The position numbers and the translations under genes are program-made. From Gigantopelta aegis (taxonomy: Eukaryota; Mollusca; Gastropoda; Neomphalida; Peltospiridae), in contig NC_054708.1 in assembly GCF_016097555.1 (NCBI RefSeq), positions 26,000,205 through 26,064,204 on the forward strand: a stretch of 64,000 bases of DNA, given 5' to 3'. Within the stretch, counting starts at the first letter, position 1, and every line of letters begins with the position of its first letter. Below are positions 59,801 to 62,714 of the stretch, in pieces. The notes beneath the pieces were generated by a model. It saw only the letters and a list, made by a program, of their open reading frames with translations. It made no database searches and had not been told where the DNA came from.

Positions 59801-61946
59801 TTTAACTTTAGAATACATGGAATCATTTCAACTAATTAATTTACTTGTATATGCTTCTGGACATTTCAGAAATAGGAAACTATTTCTAACTTTATCATAA
59901 TGATATTTATTCAGGAACAAGATCGGTTAAACAAGAATCTGGAGACACAGAGAATGAAACAAGAGCAGGTAACTCTCACAAGTCATGTTATTTGGGACTT
60001 TATTAATGTGACATTGTTTAGTAATTAACTATGAGTTAATTTGCAGATTTATTCTCACTTCTTTCCCATTTATTATTTATGAGTTATTTTGAAATAATCT
60101 AGTTCTTAGTCTATACCTTTTCTTCTTTTCTAAAAGTTTATCTTTTGCATGTATATTTAGTGTATCCATAAAAAAGCTCTAAGCCTTGCTATTTCCTGTT
60201 ATATTAGGAACAAACTTTGTGTTGGAAACTGGTGTTCTCTCAGAAGATTATTTCTGGCATGGGTTTACAACATTACTGGCATAGGAAGGGGGGGGGGGAC
60301 GAGGGGGCATGCCTCCCCCCCCACTTTGTGTGTTCCCTCGCACTTTTTTGGCACCTTCCTATATATGCCCGTGAACATTAATTCATAAAGGACAGATAAT
60401 TCTCTTTATTACCCCAGCAGGCATTCATAACGGGGAAAATAAAAATCATAATTTCTCGCTGAGAAATTATTATTTATTGGTTTAACGTACACTACTATTG
60501 GACAATTTGACGCCAACAAACCAATCACCTTGTCGGTACTAAATGTGACGTCATCATGATTTGGCAAAGCACACACAATGACGTCGCATAGTTTAAAGCG
60601 TTTGCGTTACTATTTCTGGTTTCAGTCTTAAACTTGTAATAAAATGGTAGTTTAATGCATTTAATTATAGACTTTTTTTTTTTTACAGAATATATAGAAC
60701 TTTGGGTTTCAAAAATTATCTGTGAACCGTGAATAAAATACCCAGAAGAGTAAAGTAGTTTACGTCGTTTCTATATACATGGACGTGTAGCCGATGTAGG
60801 CTATTTCGAAAATAAAGCCTTTTTAAAAACCCCAAATAGCTGAGGTAATAAATAGAATAACAAACTCGGTACCAGTTATTATCAAATTTATGTCCCTCGT
60901 GAAATAATTTTCACCTGTCACTCGCTAAAGCTTGTGGCAAGTGAAAATTATTTCACTCGGGACATAAATTTGATAATTAACTGGTAACTCGTTTATTATC
61001 CTCTGTTTATTACCCACTAACATTTTTAATTAGCTTTTTGTTTTAAATGCATAAATCCCTATGCTGTCTATAAATCAGTTTCACCAGCCATCCGTCACAT
61101 ATATCTGCGGGCATAGTTTTTATACCATATACATTAAAATATATAATACAGTATAATAGAAGTGACAGAGACTGCTGAAACACTTGGTGACATCTTGGAA
61201 TAATATTTGACTTTTCTTTTGTGGTTGATTTTTGCATAATTATTCTTACAATAAAAATAATACATGCGTTAATATATTAGAAGTAAATTAATTTTTTATA
61301 TGATGAAAATATACCATTTTACATTGAACTTTTTGTTTCAAATGAAACCATCTTAAAATTATAATTTCACATTCATTAAGCAAATCATTAAACATTGTCT
61401 TGTAAATCTGTGTAAAGCTTACTTAGGAATTGAAGTGTTAAATGAATGAAAATGAAGTTCCTAAGACAGAGAGCAAAAGTCATTGATTTTAAGCTAAGTA
61501 ATCTGTGACTGGTGAAGCAATCAGCACACTGTGTAATTATCGAAAAAGCATTTTACTCCAGAAATATTATCCCATATAGGTAATAAACAGTAATCGTGAC
61601 AGATTTACTACATGTATTTATTTCTAATGTTAAATTTTTTGCAGGTTTCGTTTTAGATTTTATTTCCAGTGCAGTTAATGCATGAGATTAGGAAAATTTT
61701 ACAAATTTTTCATATATAACAAAATCATTGTTATTCCCATACGACACCCAATAGGCGATGTATTTTTTCGTGCTGGGGTGTCGTTAAACATTCATTCATT
61801 CATATTATTCTCATACAATTATACAGCTGTAGCATGTTATGCCAAATTCATTTCAGTCAATGGAGATCCGTCTTTCAGAACGCAAAGCATTAAAAGAGGC
61901 CTCATTTGTTAATGCCCAGAAACAAGAATTGGATAGTATAGACCAG
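18861..61946 (+). CDS. EVC2: EVC2 (limbin), ciliary Hedgehog-pathway membrane protein, 23 exons, 3' end off-window
   Basis: Twenty-three exons join in phase without a stop to give 1054 residues. Order: signal peptide 1-26; ectodomain to about 248 with five N-glycosylation sequons (Asn 38, 91, 129, 164, 183); membrane helix about 249-272; basic stop-transfer RKGRWIK; then a Glu/Lys/Gln-rich, largely alpha-helical coiled-coil region to the end. From memory of vertebrate limbin (about 1300 residues) the order and several blocks correspond, notably the juxtamembrane HGA..F.IA motif and the LESEQTEA...ILLVHGL...EEVY helical block. The last 250 or so residues should lie beyond 64000. In vertebrates EVC2 pairs with EVC in the EvC zone of the primary cilium, is tethered through EFCAB7-IQCE and relays Smoothened activity. 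The introns are remarkable for arrays copied from exon boundaries. Confidence 0.88.
19103..19418 (+). mobile_element. SINE, family A
   Basis: Full-length, in EVC2 intron 1: head GAGCGGGATGTAGCCCAGTG, B-box region GGATCGATCC, body TCAAAGACCGTGGTATGTAC, tail GTGTTGAGTGTGTCGTTAAA followed by T/C-rich sequence. Confidence 0.85.
19902..20250. mobile_element. piggyBac-like MITE with TTAA target duplication
   Basis: TTAA at 19898-19901 and 20251-20254 flank the element. Its ends AGGGACATACCCTAGTTT and AAACTAGGGTATGTCCCT are perfect inverted repeats. At 349 bp it has no transposase. Relatives are at 62715 and, as a fragment, 15590. Confidence 0.85.
20280..20679 (-). mobile_element. SINE, family C, full length with target duplication
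   Basis: Flanked by TGAGATATTCA at 20269-20279 and 20680-20690, an 11-bp target-site duplication. On the minus strand the order is head GGCCTCGGTGGTGTCGTGGC, B-box-like GATCCCAG, body, and 3' end GTGACGTCGTTAAATAAAAC. This is the best-preserved family C copy and supports recent activity. Confidence 0.9.
20960..21124 (+). CDS. EVC2: EVC2 exon 2: ectodomain
   Basis: Acceptor TTCTGTTTTCAG, donor CAG|GTGAGG, 55 codons, phase 0 both sides (residues 53-107). The sequence is beta-strand-like (VRIRITGVSNDSAIVVPDVI) with a Pro-rich loop SSGPPPVLGSP and a sequon at Asn91. No named domain was recognised. Confidence 0.88.
21838..21982. mobile_element. MITE with GCCCGTGCTTATAAA ends inside a SINE
   Basis: The ends GCCCGTGCTTATAAAAC and TTTATAAGCACCAGGC pair as inverted repeats, and the interior TAGAGTCCAGACTC/GAGTCTGGACTCTA continues the fold. 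SINE sequence resumes on its right side (about 21990-22035), so it landed inside the element. Confidence 0.7.
22230..22452. mobile_element. MITE with GGCCAGTTGTTCAAA ends
   Basis: Left GGCCAGTTGTTCAAACATTA and right GTGCTTTGAACAACTGGACC form terminal inverted repeats around about 190 bp of AT-rich sequence. Confidence 0.65.
23153..23375 (+). CDS. EVC2: EVC2 exon 3: ectodomain
   Basis: Acceptor TTTAATTCTGCAG, donor CTT|GTGAGT; 74 codons plus 1 nt (residues 108-181). It has sequons at Asn129 and Asn164. The run LLHSENSTESSISDVLMDET corresponds by position and character to the conserved limbin ectodomain block. Ends in phase 1. Confidence 0.88.
23585..23828 (-). mobile_element. SINE, family A, partial
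   Basis: Carries the 3' part (CGCTCAACACATTTTATTTA on the plus strand) through the CAGCAAGGGATCTTTTATAT block and the end of the head (GGACTACGTCCTGCTCC), with an internal deletion of the middle. Confidence 0.7.
24684..24790 (+). CDS. EVC2: EVC2 exon 4: ectodomain, founder of the 117-bp array
   Basis: Acceptor GTGTTATTTCAG, donor GAT|GTAAGT; joins phase 1 to phase 0 (residues 182-217). Peptide SNDSRVIEYQAEPDGSNGGN then LAAGQSWYWSSISFRD, with a sequon at Asn183. Bases 24697-24790 plus the next 23 intron bases form the unit repeated downstream. Only this copy has the true acceptor. Reading past its donor meets an in-frame TAG at 24872. Confidence 0.88.
24697..27013 (+). repeat. 117-bp array copied from the exon 4/intron 4 junction
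   Basis: The exon copy is followed by 19 further copies with no length change: donors GAT|GTAAGT recur every 117 bp from 24791 to 27014. Each unit is the exon 4 3' part plus about 23 intron bases. Sixteen of the 19 intronic copies carry TAG where the exon has CAG (GGGCAGTCC). A five-unit block (585 bp) is itself duplicated near the exon. As 117 is a multiple of 3, the opposite strand is open for 763 codons; that ORF is an artefact. Confidence 0.95.
27014..27971 (+). other. Rest of EVC2 intron 4
   Basis: AT-rich sequence with an incomplete or interrupted pogo-like MITE between about 27308 (AAACATCTCCAAACCAGATA) and 27884 (GGGAGTTTTCACTGTA). No gene was seen. Confidence 0.55.
27972..28043 (+). 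CDS. EVC2: EVC2 exon 5: membrane-proximal ectodomain
   Basis: Acceptor ATTTTTGTTTCAG, donor AAT|GTAAGT, 24 codons, phase 0 both sides (residues 218-241): TSGNYYGPIDTSVCVNRMDN then NIQN, with a single cysteine. It is the stalk before the membrane helix. Confidence 0.87.
28115..28312 (+). mobile_element. SINE, family B, 3' part
   Basis: Begins within the body (GCTGTCCTGTCTGTGAGATG) and ends with CAATAACCAATGATTAATAA and GTGTTGTTAAACAAAAC. It is diverged and 5'-truncated. Confidence 0.7.
28768..28899 (+). CDS. EVC2: EVC2 exon 6: transmembrane helix
   Basis: Acceptor TAAATATTTTCAG, donor AAC|GTATGT, 44 codons, phase 0 (residues 242-285). IFYQHGATGAT leads into FIVALILGFVLVILIVCFLI, then RKGRWIK as cytoplasmic stop-transfer. 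The whole helix is in one exon. The HGA..F.IA lead-in recalls vertebrate limbin. Confidence 0.92.
28900..29701 (+). other. EVC2 intron 6, no feature recognised
   Basis: Unique-looking AT-rich intron. A loose inverted repeat around ACTGTCAGCTGTCAC (about 29006) and TGTGACAGTTGATAGTTT (about 29195) may be an old MITE. Confidence 0.4.
29702..29790 (+). CDS. EVC2: EVC2 exon 7: cytoplasmic juxtamembrane
   Basis: Acceptor TTTATTTATATTAG, donor CAG|GTAATC, 29 codons plus 2 nt (residues 286-314). EQKMLAKGRKVMMDPRAAIR then KGLNTIKDF is strongly basic, as expected on the inner side of the membrane. Confidence 0.85.
29948..30120. repeat. (GA)n-rich simple repeat
   Basis: Runs of GAGA interspersed with GTTAGA on the plus strand, then GGACGGAC. 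The serine/leucine-rich minus ORFs over it are artefacts. Confidence 0.9.
30760..30837 (+). CDS. EVC2: EVC2 exon 8
   Basis: Acceptor TTATTTGTTCCAG, donor CAA|GTGAGT, joins phase 2 to phase 2 (residues 315-340). SMLALDDSIVLVLALKDKLQ then MFREVD, the start of the cytoplasmic helical region. Confidence 0.85.
30838..32174 (+). other. EVC2 intron 8
   Basis: About 31155-31625 contains a diverged inverted repeat with GTAAAATACTTTGAGAATGA and TTATAAGAGTACTTTACTGT near its ends, most likely a MITE. The rest is unique AT-rich sequence with no exon. Confidence 0.45.
32175..32418 (+). CDS. EVC2: EVC2 exon 9: first long coiled-coil block
   Basis: Acceptor TCCTATTACCCAG, donor AAG|GTATTA, phase 2 to 0 (residues 341-422). 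The helical stretch with LESEQTEAATEASILLVHGL and LDKKLDIEYKKDLEEVYVDL is the part of the cytoplasmic domain that best matches my memory of vertebrate limbin. The last bases (CAGTGCTAAAAACAAG) seed the 34-bp array that follows. Confidence 0.9.
32712..33683 (+). other. Sequence inserted in or duplicated with the exon 9 array
   Basis: About 1 kb without exons, of unknown nature. Its right end carries repeated TTAGCCA phrases and GTGAGCCCTGAAG, resembling the right ends of CAGGG-type elements. Confidence 0.4.
34156..34551 (-). mobile_element. SINE, family C, full length, inside the exon 9 array
   Basis: Nearly identical to the copy at 20280. It is flanked by GTGCTAAAAACAA on both sides, but that phrase is part of the array unit, so the target duplication cannot be told from repeat copies. 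It inserted after the array had formed. Confidence 0.9.
35032..35112 (+). CDS. EVC2: EVC2 exon 10
   Basis: Acceptor TTTTGCTTTATTCAG, donor GAG|GTGAGA, 27 codons, phase 0 (residues 423-449). EKCGELMTLHRKQKAEAQQK continues the coiled coil. Confidence 0.87.
35403..35580. mobile_element. MITE with pogo/Tigger-like termini, third intact copy
   Basis: Starts CAGTGAAACCTCTTAAAACC, ends GGTTTAGAGGAGTTTGATTG, with TA on each side; 178 bp. Confidence 0.8.
35855..36560 (+). mobile_element. SINE, family D, interrupted by a TTAA-type MITE
   Basis: SINE head GGCCTTGGTGTCGCAGTGGT, B-box-like GGTTCACAGCCCGG, then a break at 35944. It resumes at 36398 with GGACTCAATGGGTAGGTGTA and ends TTGGATATAAGCACGAAAAT. 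Confidence 0.85.
35948..36397. mobile_element. piggyBac-like MITE inside a SINE
   Basis: TTAA at 35944-35947 and 36398-36401. The inverted ends are GGTTGTATACTACCAAAT and ATTTGGTTTAGTACTACC (about 15 of 18 paired). Removing it with one TTAA restores the SINE phrase, so the insertion is clear. Confidence 0.85.
36687..37273. mobile_element. Foldback element, about 0.6 kb, copy 1
   Basis: Homologous along its length to 60408-61016. It starts TTATTACCCCAGCAGGCA, has a central CCAATGACCTTGTCGGTACT segment, and ends in a hairpin (37095-37270) with arms of about 70 bp around CACTCGCTAAAGCTTGTG. It has no coding capacity. Confidence 0.75.
37370..37480 (+). CDS. EVC2: EVC2 exon 11
   Basis: Acceptor TTCTTCTAATTTTAG, donor AAG|GTAACA, 37 codons, phase 0 (residues 450-486). 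DKNSYLKVLEEQQQIEENEL is a Gln/Glu-rich helical segment. Confidence 0.87.
37755..38020 (-). mobile_element. SINE, family D
   Basis: Minus-strand copy: on the plus strand GCTTATATCCAATTAAGGTT, CAGCTATCTGGGCTGTCTG, and at the right end GATGGCTTAACCATGACACC followed by GAAGCC, the complement of the tRNA-like head. Confidence 0.8.
38519..38830 (+). repeat. Tandem copies of the exon 12 acceptor and exon start
   Basis: A unit of 93-117 bp holding GTCAGCTAAGAGATT, a pyrimidine tract with TTTCAG, and the first exon bases GAATATGCCATCAAGAAGAG occurs three times; the last is the real exon 12. Copies start at 38602, 38695 and 38812. The spacings are 93 and 117, both multiples of 3, and no stop interrupts the frame from 38602 into exon 12. 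Confidence 0.9.
38812..39036 (+). CDS. EVC2: EVC2 exon 12: coiled coil, with possible in-frame upstream acceptors
   Basis: Acceptor TGTGTTGTTTCAG, donor AGT|GTAAGA, 75 codons, phase 0 (residues 487-561). EYAIKKRMGSKEVQQTLLDD begins and LARRKALAQMS ends it. Use of the upstream acceptors at 38695 or 38602 would add 39 or 70 residues in frame; the added peptide is not coiled-coil-like, so I treat 38812 as the normal start. Both edges of this exon have been amplified into intronic copies. Confidence 0.9.
39000..39975 (+). repeat. 83-bp array copied from the exon 12/intron 12 junction
   Basis: The unit runs AAAGCTGGCCAGGAGGAAGG, CACTGGCACACATGAGT|GTAA, then GATTCAGATCTGTGTTTTTA and TTAATCCATTATTGTTTA. 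The exon copy plus 11 more carry the donor AGT|GTAAGA at roughly 83-bp steps to about 39950. All 11 have CACATG where the exon has CAAATG, so they amplified from one diverged copy. Confidence 0.95.
39976..40653 (+). other. Rest of EVC2 intron 12
   Basis: Contains a CCAT/CCGT simple repeat (about 40318-40412) and a (TTCTG)n tract at about 40594-40621 directly after AATTAAATAAAG, which may be the tail of a different 3'-truncated LINE. No exon was seen. Confidence 0.5.
40654..40733 (+). CDS. EVC2: EVC2 exon 13
   Basis: Acceptor TTCTTGTTTTCAG, donor ACG|GTTTGT (weaker than most), 26 codons plus 2 nt (residues 562-587). ESQENDHTDVLNTMASHQLT then AINKMK. The CG carried over joins A of exon 14 to give Arg588. 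Confidence 0.83.
40860..42422 (+). repeat. Intron 13 array of an 84-bp unit, decaying toward exon 14
   Basis: Clean units (AAAGACCATGTTAATAATGA TGAAACAGTGTAAAAATAGT plus about 44 bases) fill about 40864-41330. Older, diverged relatives (CTGTTTGTAATGATGAA..CTGTGTAAAAA) recur at least to 42400. The last relative, CTGTAACGATGAAACTGTGT then GTGTTACAG, is the acceptor region of exon 14 itself. Two MITEs (41680-41790 and 41826-42235) lie inside. Confidence 0.8.
41826..42235. mobile_element. MITE with TAGGGCCTCCACGAGT ends
   Basis: The left end TAGGGCCTCCACGAGTCC pairs with the right end ACTCGTGGAGACCCTA. The interior has CTCGAGTACCTGACAC and GGTACTCGGGTCC. A second copy at 55668-56580 has a long internal expansion. 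Confidence 0.8.
42423..42582 (+). CDS. EVC2: EVC2 exon 14
   Basis: Acceptor GTGTGTGTTACAG, donor AAA|GTAAGA, phase 2 to 0 (residues 588-641). The C-terminal half (RRKAEMKRQEEELHKRLSQQ) is a highly charged single alpha helix/coiled coil. Confidence 0.88.
42725..43047 (-). mobile_element. SINE, family A
   Basis: Full-length minus copy in intron 14: tail CACACTCAACACATTTTATA on the plus strand, head complement TGTGCTACGTCCTGCCCC at the right end. Confidence 0.85.
43112..43375 (+). mobile_element. SINE, family E
   Basis: A different tRNA-like head, AACTCAGTTGGTAAATCGCT, joined to the common body (CAAAGACTGTGGTATATACC) and the family B type tail GAGTCATTAAACAAAACAC. The copy at 57788 has the same head. 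Confidence 0.75.
43585..43897 (-). mobile_element. SINE, family B, full length
   Basis: On the plus strand it starts TTTTTTAACGACATTACTAG and ends GCTACGTCCAGCCCT. The tail phrase ATCATCGGCTACTGGATGTC identifies family B. Confidence 0.85.
43960..44022 (+). CDS. EVC2: EVC2 exon 15
   Basis: Acceptor TTGTGTTTTTCAG, donor AGG|GTAAGG, 21 codons, phase 0 (residues 642-662): KQDKEYQKKLAMIKQKLSEM then R. Confidence 0.85.
44185..44372 (-). mobile_element. SINE, family D, partial
   Basis: Plus-strand order GTGCTTATATCCAATTAAGG, CAGCTATCTGGGCCGTCTG, GTAGAGGGTGTAGTGGTC, CCCATTGAGCCCTTAAG; the head is missing. Confidence 0.75.
44708..44768 (+). CDS. EVC2: EVC2 exon 16
   Basis: Acceptor TCGCTGTTTTGCAG, donor CTG|GTCAGT, 20 codons plus 1 nt (residues 663-682). 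KENQDKAVQMEAGESSVGTA breaks the helical pattern and looks like a flexible linker. Ends in phase 1, matching exon 17. Confidence 0.83.
44815..44864. repeat. (CA)n microsatellite
   Basis: About 22 CA units just inside intron 16. Confidence 0.95.
45108..49825 (-). repeat. 4.6 kb satellite of a 98-bp unit made from a SINE 3' end
   Basis: The flanks (45108-45194 and 49752-49825) are parts of one minus-strand family B SINE. Between them about 46 copies of a 98-bp unit run head to tail. Each holds the SINE tail (TTTGTTTTGTTTATCAACAC to AATCATCGGCTGTTAGATGT) plus ACATACATAAAGTCTTCAGT. Units are extremely similar; they differ mainly at GATTTATTAATC, GATTATTTAATC or GATTTATCAATC. The unit lacks the AGCACATTGA found in normal SINE copies. 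Confidence 0.97.
49944..50275 (+). mobile_element. SINE, family A
   Basis: Head GGGATGTAGCCCAGTGGTAA, B-box region AGGATCGATCCCCGT, body CAAAGGCTGTGGTATGTAC, and a slightly diverged tail ATGTTGAGAGTTGTTGAATA. It lies just upstream of exon 17. Confidence 0.85.
50291..50482 (+). CDS. EVC2: EVC2 exon 17: coiled coil
   Basis: Acceptor GTTTAATATTCCAG, donor AAG|GTATTA, joins phase 1 to phase 1 (residues 683-746). DPESYVQGLLQLKSQHRSEL then a Glu/Lys/Asn-rich helix ending LLQKLQEE. An 11-bp array starts six bases after the donor. Confidence 0.88.
50488..51735 (+). repeat. 1.25 kb array of an 11-bp unit at the start of intron 17
   Basis: The unit is ACTATAGCTGG/ACTATAGCTGT with longer 14-bp variants (ACTACTATAGCTGG). 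Older, more diverged copies with GTAGCTGGACC dominate the 3' part. It starts directly at the 5' splice site, leaving only about five intron bases unrepeated. Confidence 0.95.
51990..52255 (+). mobile_element. SINE, family A, with internal deletion
   Basis: Head GGGCGGAACATAACCTAGTG, B-box region AGGATCGATACCC, tail GTGTTGAATGCATCATTAAA. The part between AAAGATCCC and TGGTCCTTAACC is deleted. Confidence 0.8.
52310..53285 (+). repeat. 50-bp array copied from the exon 18 acceptor
   Basis: The unit GCATGACCCAGGGTCAGGTC, AGTAAGCTGATG, TTTTGTCTATTTAACCAG contains a branch-point-like CTGAT about 20 bases before the AG, a pyrimidine-rich tract, the AG, and the first coding bases of exon 18. Nineteen copies precede the functional one at 53270. 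Many copies read CAG|GTCAGT (donor-like) where the exon reads CAGGTCAAT. An older relative lies at about 51930-51970. Confidence 0.95.
53270..53477 (+). CDS. EVC2: EVC2 exon 18: coiled coil
   Basis: Uses the last acceptor of the 50-bp array (TCTATTTAACCAG); donor CAA|GTGAGT. It joins phase 1 to phase 2 (residues 747-815). GMTQGQVNKLMHQHEKEMSD is followed by a long Glu/Lys/Gln-rich helix. Earlier acceptors would run into an in-frame TGA, because the 50-bp step shifts the frame. Confidence 0.9.
53515..54482 (+). repeat. 23-bp array filling intron 18
   Basis: About 42 copies of TTCTTACAGGGACATCACCA TCC with GAGACATC, TATAGAG and GTTTC variants. It begins about 40 bases after the exon 18 donor. 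Each unit contains a pyrimidine stretch ending in ACAG, so most copies resemble a weak acceptor. The leucine/serine/histidine ORFs are artefacts. Confidence 0.95.
54679..54871 (+). CDS. EVC2: EVC2 exon 19: coiled coil
   Basis: Acceptor TTTTTGCCCTCAG, donor AAG|GTAAGA, phase 2 to 0 (residues 816-880). NKLINSQVSISEEERNRILK and a heptad-like run with LEDRLSQRKAQQLHELQVAE. It is GC-rich compared with its introns. Its last bases seed the next array. Confidence 0.9.
54835..55545 (+). repeat. 47-bp array copied from the exon 19/intron 19 junction
   Basis: The unit is GAGCTGCAGATAGCTGAGGC CAAG|GTAAGAGT plus ATTGAGAAACTCCAC. The donor AAG|GTAAGA recurs every 47 bp: the real one at 54872 and 14 copies ending at 55530, with no change in step (54872 + 14 x 47 = 55530). 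Confidence 0.96.
55668..56580. mobile_element. MITE with GGGTCTCCACGAGTACTTGA ends and an internal 93-bp array
   Basis: The left end GGGTCTCCACGAGT and the right part (GAGTCTAGCAAAATCCGAGT to GTCAAGTACGCGTGGA) match the element at 41826. Its left arm (GAGTCTCCACGAGTACTTGA to AAATCTGCTACGTA) has been tandemly amplified to about seven or eight copies, roughly 55790-56350. Confidence 0.8.
56592..56790 (+). mobile_element. SINE, family A, with internal deletion
   Basis: Head GGGCGGGATGTAGCCCAGTG, then a jump from the B-box region (CGATCCCAATC) to AAAAAGAGTAGCCCAAGAAG, tail GTGTTGAGTGCGTCATTAAA. Confidence 0.8.
57015..57266 (+). CDS. EVC2: EVC2 exon 20: coiled coil
   Basis: Acceptor AATGAACATACAG (short pyrimidine tract, preceded by TTTTTTCTTTAA), donor GAG|GTATGT, 84 codons, phase 0 (residues 881-964). 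A Lys/Ser-rich start, then KQAEQKIAILQGQKLDLDDE and EERLGAMITALQMERARE. The last 59 bases are duplicated downstream. Confidence 0.9.
57208..57620 (+). repeat. 131-bp copies of the exon 20/intron 20 junction
   Basis: Donors GAG|GTATGT occur at 57267 (real), 57399 and 57530, with steps of 132 and 131. Each unit holds the exon end (AGCAGGAGGAGAGACTGGGA to GCACGAGAG), the intron start, and a TTCGTTTTACTTCAG-type acceptor. A third, truncated copy begins at about 57601. Confidence 0.95.
57437..57529 (+). CDS. EVC2: Candidate duplicated cassette exon 20b of EVC2
   Basis: The second intronic copy has an acceptor (CATTCGTTTTATGTCAG), a donor (GAG|GTATGT) and 31 codons between, with no stop, phase 0 on both sides. 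The peptide is AVRTVGSGRKG followed by EQEERLGAKITALQMERARE, i.e. a repeat of the end of exon 20 with Met to Lys. If spliced in, it would lengthen the coiled coil by 31 residues. Copy 1 (57305-57398) is 94 nt and would shift the frame. Use is unproven; it may be a by-product of the duplication. Confidence 0.4.
57788..57985 (+). mobile_element. SINE, family E
   Basis: Head GGGATTTAACTCAGTTGGTA, body GACTGGTATATCAAAGGCTG and CCTGTCTGTGGGAAAG, tail lost. Confidence 0.7.
58250..58375 (+). CDS. EVC2: EVC2 exon 21
   Basis: Acceptor GGTTTGGTTTCAG, donor GAG|GTGAGC, 42 codons, phase 0 (residues 965-1006). NLKANLMDDLTDRGILTTPE then CEQIIARHKE agrees with a conserved late segment of vertebrate limbin as I remember it (a helix, a short turn with ...LT..C.QI, then a helix). 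Confidence 0.9.
58438..58757 (-). mobile_element. SINE, family B
   Basis: Plus strand: GTTTGTTTTGTTTAAGGACA, ACCATCGGCTGTTGGATGTC, CACAGACAGGATAGCACATA, and the head complement GGGCTACATCCCATCCC at the right end. Confidence 0.85.
58760..59640 (+). other. EVC2 intron 21, inverted repeat of unknown kind
   Basis: About 59044-59590 is bounded by ATCTGATTAAAATTAGCTCT and AGCTAATTTTAATTAGATTC, imperfect inverted ends of about 20 bp. With ACTGGTCTACCAGTAGATCT inside, this looks like another MITE-type element of about 550 bp. Nothing coding. Confidence 0.5.
59668..59735 (+). mobile_element. LINE 3' end fragment
   Basis: GACACCCAATAGCCAATGTA then TTTTTCACGCTGGTGTGTCA TTAAACAT and a CATT-like tail. 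Same 3' end as the LINE remnant at 741-1255. Confidence 0.7.
59915..59968 (+). CDS. EVC2: EVC2 exon 22
   Basis: Acceptor GATATTTATTCAG, donor CAG|GTAACT, 18 codons, phase 0 (residues 1007-1024): EQDRLNKNLETQRMKQEQ. Confidence 0.83.
60408..61016. mobile_element. Foldback element, about 0.6 kb, copy 2
   Basis: Same family as 36687-37273. TTTATTACCC stands at both edges and may be the target duplication. The 3' third (60842-61014) is a hairpin with arms of about 70 bp around CACTCGCTAAAGCTTGTG. A CCAATCACCTTGTCGGTACT segment is shared with copy 1. Confidence 0.75.
61743..61803 (+). mobile_element. LINE 3' end fragment with CATT tail
   Basis: GACACCCAATAGGCGATGTA TTTTTTCGTGCTGGGGTGTC GTTAAACATTCATTCATTCA. 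A clean copy of the 3' end of the LINE family, severely 5'-truncated, just upstream of exon 23. Confidence 0.8.
61857..61946 (+). CDS. EVC2: EVC2 exon 23, last one seen
   Basis: Acceptor GCCAAATTCATTTCAG; 30 codons to the weak donor CAG|GTTCAC, phase 0 (residues 1025-1054): SMEIRLSERKALKEASFVNA then QKQELDSIDQ. Read through the donor, the frame stays open for 28 more codons to a TAG at 62031, giving a hydrophobic tail quite unlike limbin; I prefer splicing to an exon beyond 64000. Confidence 0.8.
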
Positions 61947-62179
61947 GTTCACACAGCGTTTGATGTGCATGGCTATTTGTACATGTCGTTTGATTCAGTG
62001 TTCGCTTGTATTGTTGTCTGCTTATATTTGTAGTTGAGAAATGTTTGTATCTAGTGACTGGTGTTTGGGGCACATTTTCTTTTTCAATGTATCTGTTACA
62101 CTGCAGCATGATTCAAACCCCCATATAAATGTTGCTTGCCACAGTCTATAGACCCCCTCCCCTGCATAATTTCCTGCAC

Positions 62180-62345
62180 ATGTGCTTGTAAGATCTCATG
62201 CTTGCACACACCTCAGCTATCTTGTCTGTCTTTCAGGACAGTGGGTTAGTGGTTAGTTGTTAATGGTTAGTGAGAGAACAGCTGCTGTTTTGTAGATTGT
62301 ACATGTTTATCCATTAAGCCATTAAAATTTATTCAAGTGCCCACT
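62180..62345 (-). mobile_element. SINE, family D, fragment
   Basis: Plus strand: CATGCTTGCACACACCTCAG, CTATCTTGTCTGTCTTTCAG, GACAGTGGGTTAGTGGTTAG. Ends are diverged. Confidence 0.6.
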
Positions 62346-62714
62346 TTCCTTTCTCTCCATTGAACTTCATCTCATTTCTTCCTCATCTACATCTAGAGTG
62401 CTTCTCTCTTGTAGCTATCCATGTCAACACCTGTCATTTCCCATCAGCTTTAGCTGTGGGCTTAATTAGTCTGACCACTTCGGGGAGTGTTTAGTAGTTT
62501 CTTCTGGCATTGTTAAGAGGCACTTGTAACCACCTATTATACTCCCCTACTACCGGCAGTCATTATGTATTGCAGTGAGTCAGACCAGCTTTATTAGTAG
62601 CAGAGGATGAGGATGCCAGGTGGGTGCTGTGAAGTACACAAAGACTGCACCCATAAGCCATTAAACTTACCGTGGGTGGGAATGTTAACAAGTACTGAGA
62701 TATAAACCAATTAA

